Below are positions 62,926 through 64,000 of a stretch of 64,000 nucleotides of DNA, one piece after another; positions within the stretch are counted from its first letter, which is position 1, and each line of letters starts with the position of its first letter. The stretch is from positions 19,499-83,498 of the forward strand of contig JARFNK010000024.1 in the NCBI GenBank assembly GCA_029167225.1, given 5' to 3'. The translations under genes were made by a program, and so were the position numbers. Origin of the DNA: Sphingobium arseniciresistens. Its GTDB lineage: Bacteria; Pseudomonadota; Alphaproteobacteria; Sphingomonadales; Sphingomonadaceae. Under the pieces are notes generated by a model. The model was not told where the DNA came from, did no database searches, and worked only from the letters and a program-made list of their open reading frames with translations.

Positions 62926-63507
62926 CTAATCGTTCAGCCTTTGCGCGAAACGCACAACGCGCTCGATGCTTGCTTCATCTTCTTTGATGAGGTCAACCGG
63001 TCGGACGTCGCCCAAGCCCTCATCTCCGCTCACGAGATATTGAAGCAGTGCCCAACCGCTCACCGCAGGGGCGGCTGCGAGAACTCTCGGGATGGCCGGA
63101 CGGACGGAATTGCCGTCGAACTGAAGCGCCGGAAAAAGCTTGGCGCCATTGTCCTCAACCATCAGGAGCCTGTGATCGCGGGCCGCCTTGTAGACAGCCT
63201 GAACGGTTTTGTGGCCGAGAAGCTTGCGGACCGCTTCAGCATCGAACGCCCCACCCGCCTGCTCGATCATCCGGCGCTTGAAGGCGATGGCGTTGGCGAT
63301 TTCCTCGGCTTCCTCCGGATCGTCGGCTTCGATCGCCGGAATGCCTCGTGCGATGTTGAGAACCAGAGCAGGAACGTCGATGCTGCTGATCGCCACGGTC
63401 TTTGCGGCAAGCGGCATCATCTTGATGATGCGGTCGGCGCTCGCCAGAATCCGGTCGCGCAGAACGCGATCGACATCGATGGTGGCCGTGGTCGCAGGAC
63501 GGGGCAT
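62926..63507 (-). CDS. Antitoxin of RES/Xre-type module
   Basis: 193 aa. No clear helix-turn-helix at the N-terminus, but EEIANAIAFKRRMIEQAGGAFDAEAVRKLLGHKTVQAVYKAARD looks like a DNA-binding helical unit (VRKLLGHKTVQAVYKA), and GWALLQYLVSGDEGLGDVRPVDLIK is the toxin-binding C-terminal pattern of RES antitoxins. It has AGGAG and a good promoter. Directly upstream of the toxin; the pair should be autoregulated. Confidence 0.75.
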   Translation of the reverse strand: MPRPATTATIDVDRVLRDRILASADRIIKMMPLAAKTVAISSIDVPALVLNIARGIPAIEADDPEEAEEIANAIAFKRRMIEQAGGAFDAEAVRKLLGHKTVQAVYKAARDHRLLMVEDNGAKLFPALQFDGNSVRPAIPRVLAAAPAVSGWALLQYLVSGDEGLGDVRPVDLIKEDEASIERVVRFAQRLND

Positions 63508-63533
63508 ATCCGCACTCCTAGTTGAATGAGTTT

Positions 63534-63562
63534 CATATAGCGGATTTACAAGACGATTTCAA
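63534..63562 (-). promoter_or_regulatory. Sigma70-type promoter of the RES module
   Basis: On the minus strand: TTGAAA (63557-63562), 17-base spacer, TATATG (63534-63539), 26 bases before the antitoxin start. The same -10 hexamer occurs at the promoter at 46998-47026. Confidence 0.65.
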
Positions 63563-63615
63563 CTGGCGTTGTTCAGCCGATTGTAAGGGTCACCATCGTC
63601 AGGTATGCAGCCGCG

Positions 63616-63987
63616 TCATGTAGCATCGGCCGTTAATACCCAGCTTGGCTCGCACGGGATGCGGTCGGTGGAGAGATATTCGTCGAGTTGGTTGTCGAAA
63701 TAGACCGATACCGCTTCTTCATGCGCGGCGACAACTACGGTGGCCGGTTGAGCGGCAACTATGATGGCCGGTAGGATCGGTTGTCTGGGCTGATCGTAGG
63801 GAGGGGCGGAGCCCCGACCGGAGAGCGGACCAGACAACCGATGGCGATCTTCTTTCCCCTTCTTTCGGGGGTTGGTCGGGGCTGCGGCGGGCGGTGGTAT
63901 CGGAACACTCATCGAACAAGGAACGATGGGTTTGCGATGCCGGGCCACCACATTTCCGATCAGCAGGTATTTCTCTTCATGACCCAT
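63616..63987 (-). CDS. Possible hypothetical protein, start uncertain
   Basis: The open frame reaches the window edge; ATG 63987 is the first in-frame ATG. GHEEKYLLIGNVVARHRKPI, a Pro/Ala-rich middle, and VYFDNQLDEYLSTDRIPCEPSWVL. The middle is interrupted by an in-frame hairpin element (63776-63842). No family; weak ribosome site. It may extend beyond the window or be non-coding. Confidence 0.35.
   Translation of the reverse strand: MGHEEKYLLIGNVVARHRKPIVPCSMSVPIPPPAAAPTNPRKKGKEDRHRLSGPLSGRGSAPPYDQPRQPILPAIIVAAQPATVVVAAHEEAVSVYFDNQLDEYLSTDRIPCEPSWVLTADAT
63776..63842. repeat. REP-like nested hairpin
   Basis: ATCGGTTGTCTGG (63776-63788) and its perfect 13-base complement (63830-63842) enclose a second hairpin GGGGC-GGA-GCCCC (63803-63815). 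It resembles a REP/MITE-type palindromic element. It lies inside the possible reading frame at 63616-63987. Confidence 0.7.
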
Positions 63988-64000
63988 CGTCGCCAACACA

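Overview
This window looks like a high-GC alphaproteobacterial replicon, most probably from a sphingomonad (Sphingomonas/Sphingobium/Novosphingobium type). That is an inference from family content: several TonB-type proteins, solo LuxR regulators, a FecI/FecR pair, an ExbB with an extracytoplasmic DUF2341/LamG-like part, and a conjugation module with DUF736, DUF2493, DUF3560 and DUF2958 genes. The second half is plasmid- or ICE-like. No replication initiator, integrase, rRNA or tRNA was seen.

Region 1 (1-22558, all minus strand) is one polar locus. In transcription order it has a LuxR regulator, a TpsB/FhaC outer-membrane transporter, an ExbB fusion, ExbD, TonB, a porin, a 4359-residue filamentous haemagglutinin (TpsA) and a Hint-domain protein that runs off the left edge. 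It reads as a two-partner secretion system with its own proton-motive energy module.

Region 2 (22559-31560) is a regulatory and envelope block. It holds an STN-TonB fusion, an HU protein, two more LuxR-type regulators, a second TonB, an ECF sigma/FecR pair, a divergent KdsB next to a KdsD-like CBS remnant, a MarR-like protein and an orphan prepilin peptidase. No TonB-dependent receptor and no LuxI were found.

Region 3 (31561-36687) is accessory. A ~250 bp direct repeat flanks two paralogous secreted-protein genes. The right copy contains the start of a flavoprotein gene that overlaps a trypsin-fold protein apparently lacking catalytic residues.

Region 4 (36755-46015) is a conjugation module: lytic transglycosylase, membrane-anchored Mrr-type nuclease, MobF relaxase and VirD4/TraD coupling protein in overlapping order, then a ribbon-helix-helix protein, a palindrome-rich candidate oriT/operator, and DUF2493 and DUF736 genes. 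No mating-pair-formation genes are present.

Region 5 (46016-51386) holds a ~250 bp nested palindrome, a structured leader before a 49-codon gene, a transporter remnant, and a tightly packed plus-strand operon: RES-domain protein, HEPN-like helical protein, GNAT acetyltransferase and PD-(D/E)XK-like protein. This operon is the best candidate for an undescribed conflict system.

Region 6 (51565-63999) is a long minus-strand run of short genes, many overlapping by 1-4 bp. It includes a GHKL ATPase, DUF3560 and DUF2958 proteins, a frameshifted gene and a RES toxin/antitoxin pair. This is typical accessory cargo of sphingomonad conjugative elements.
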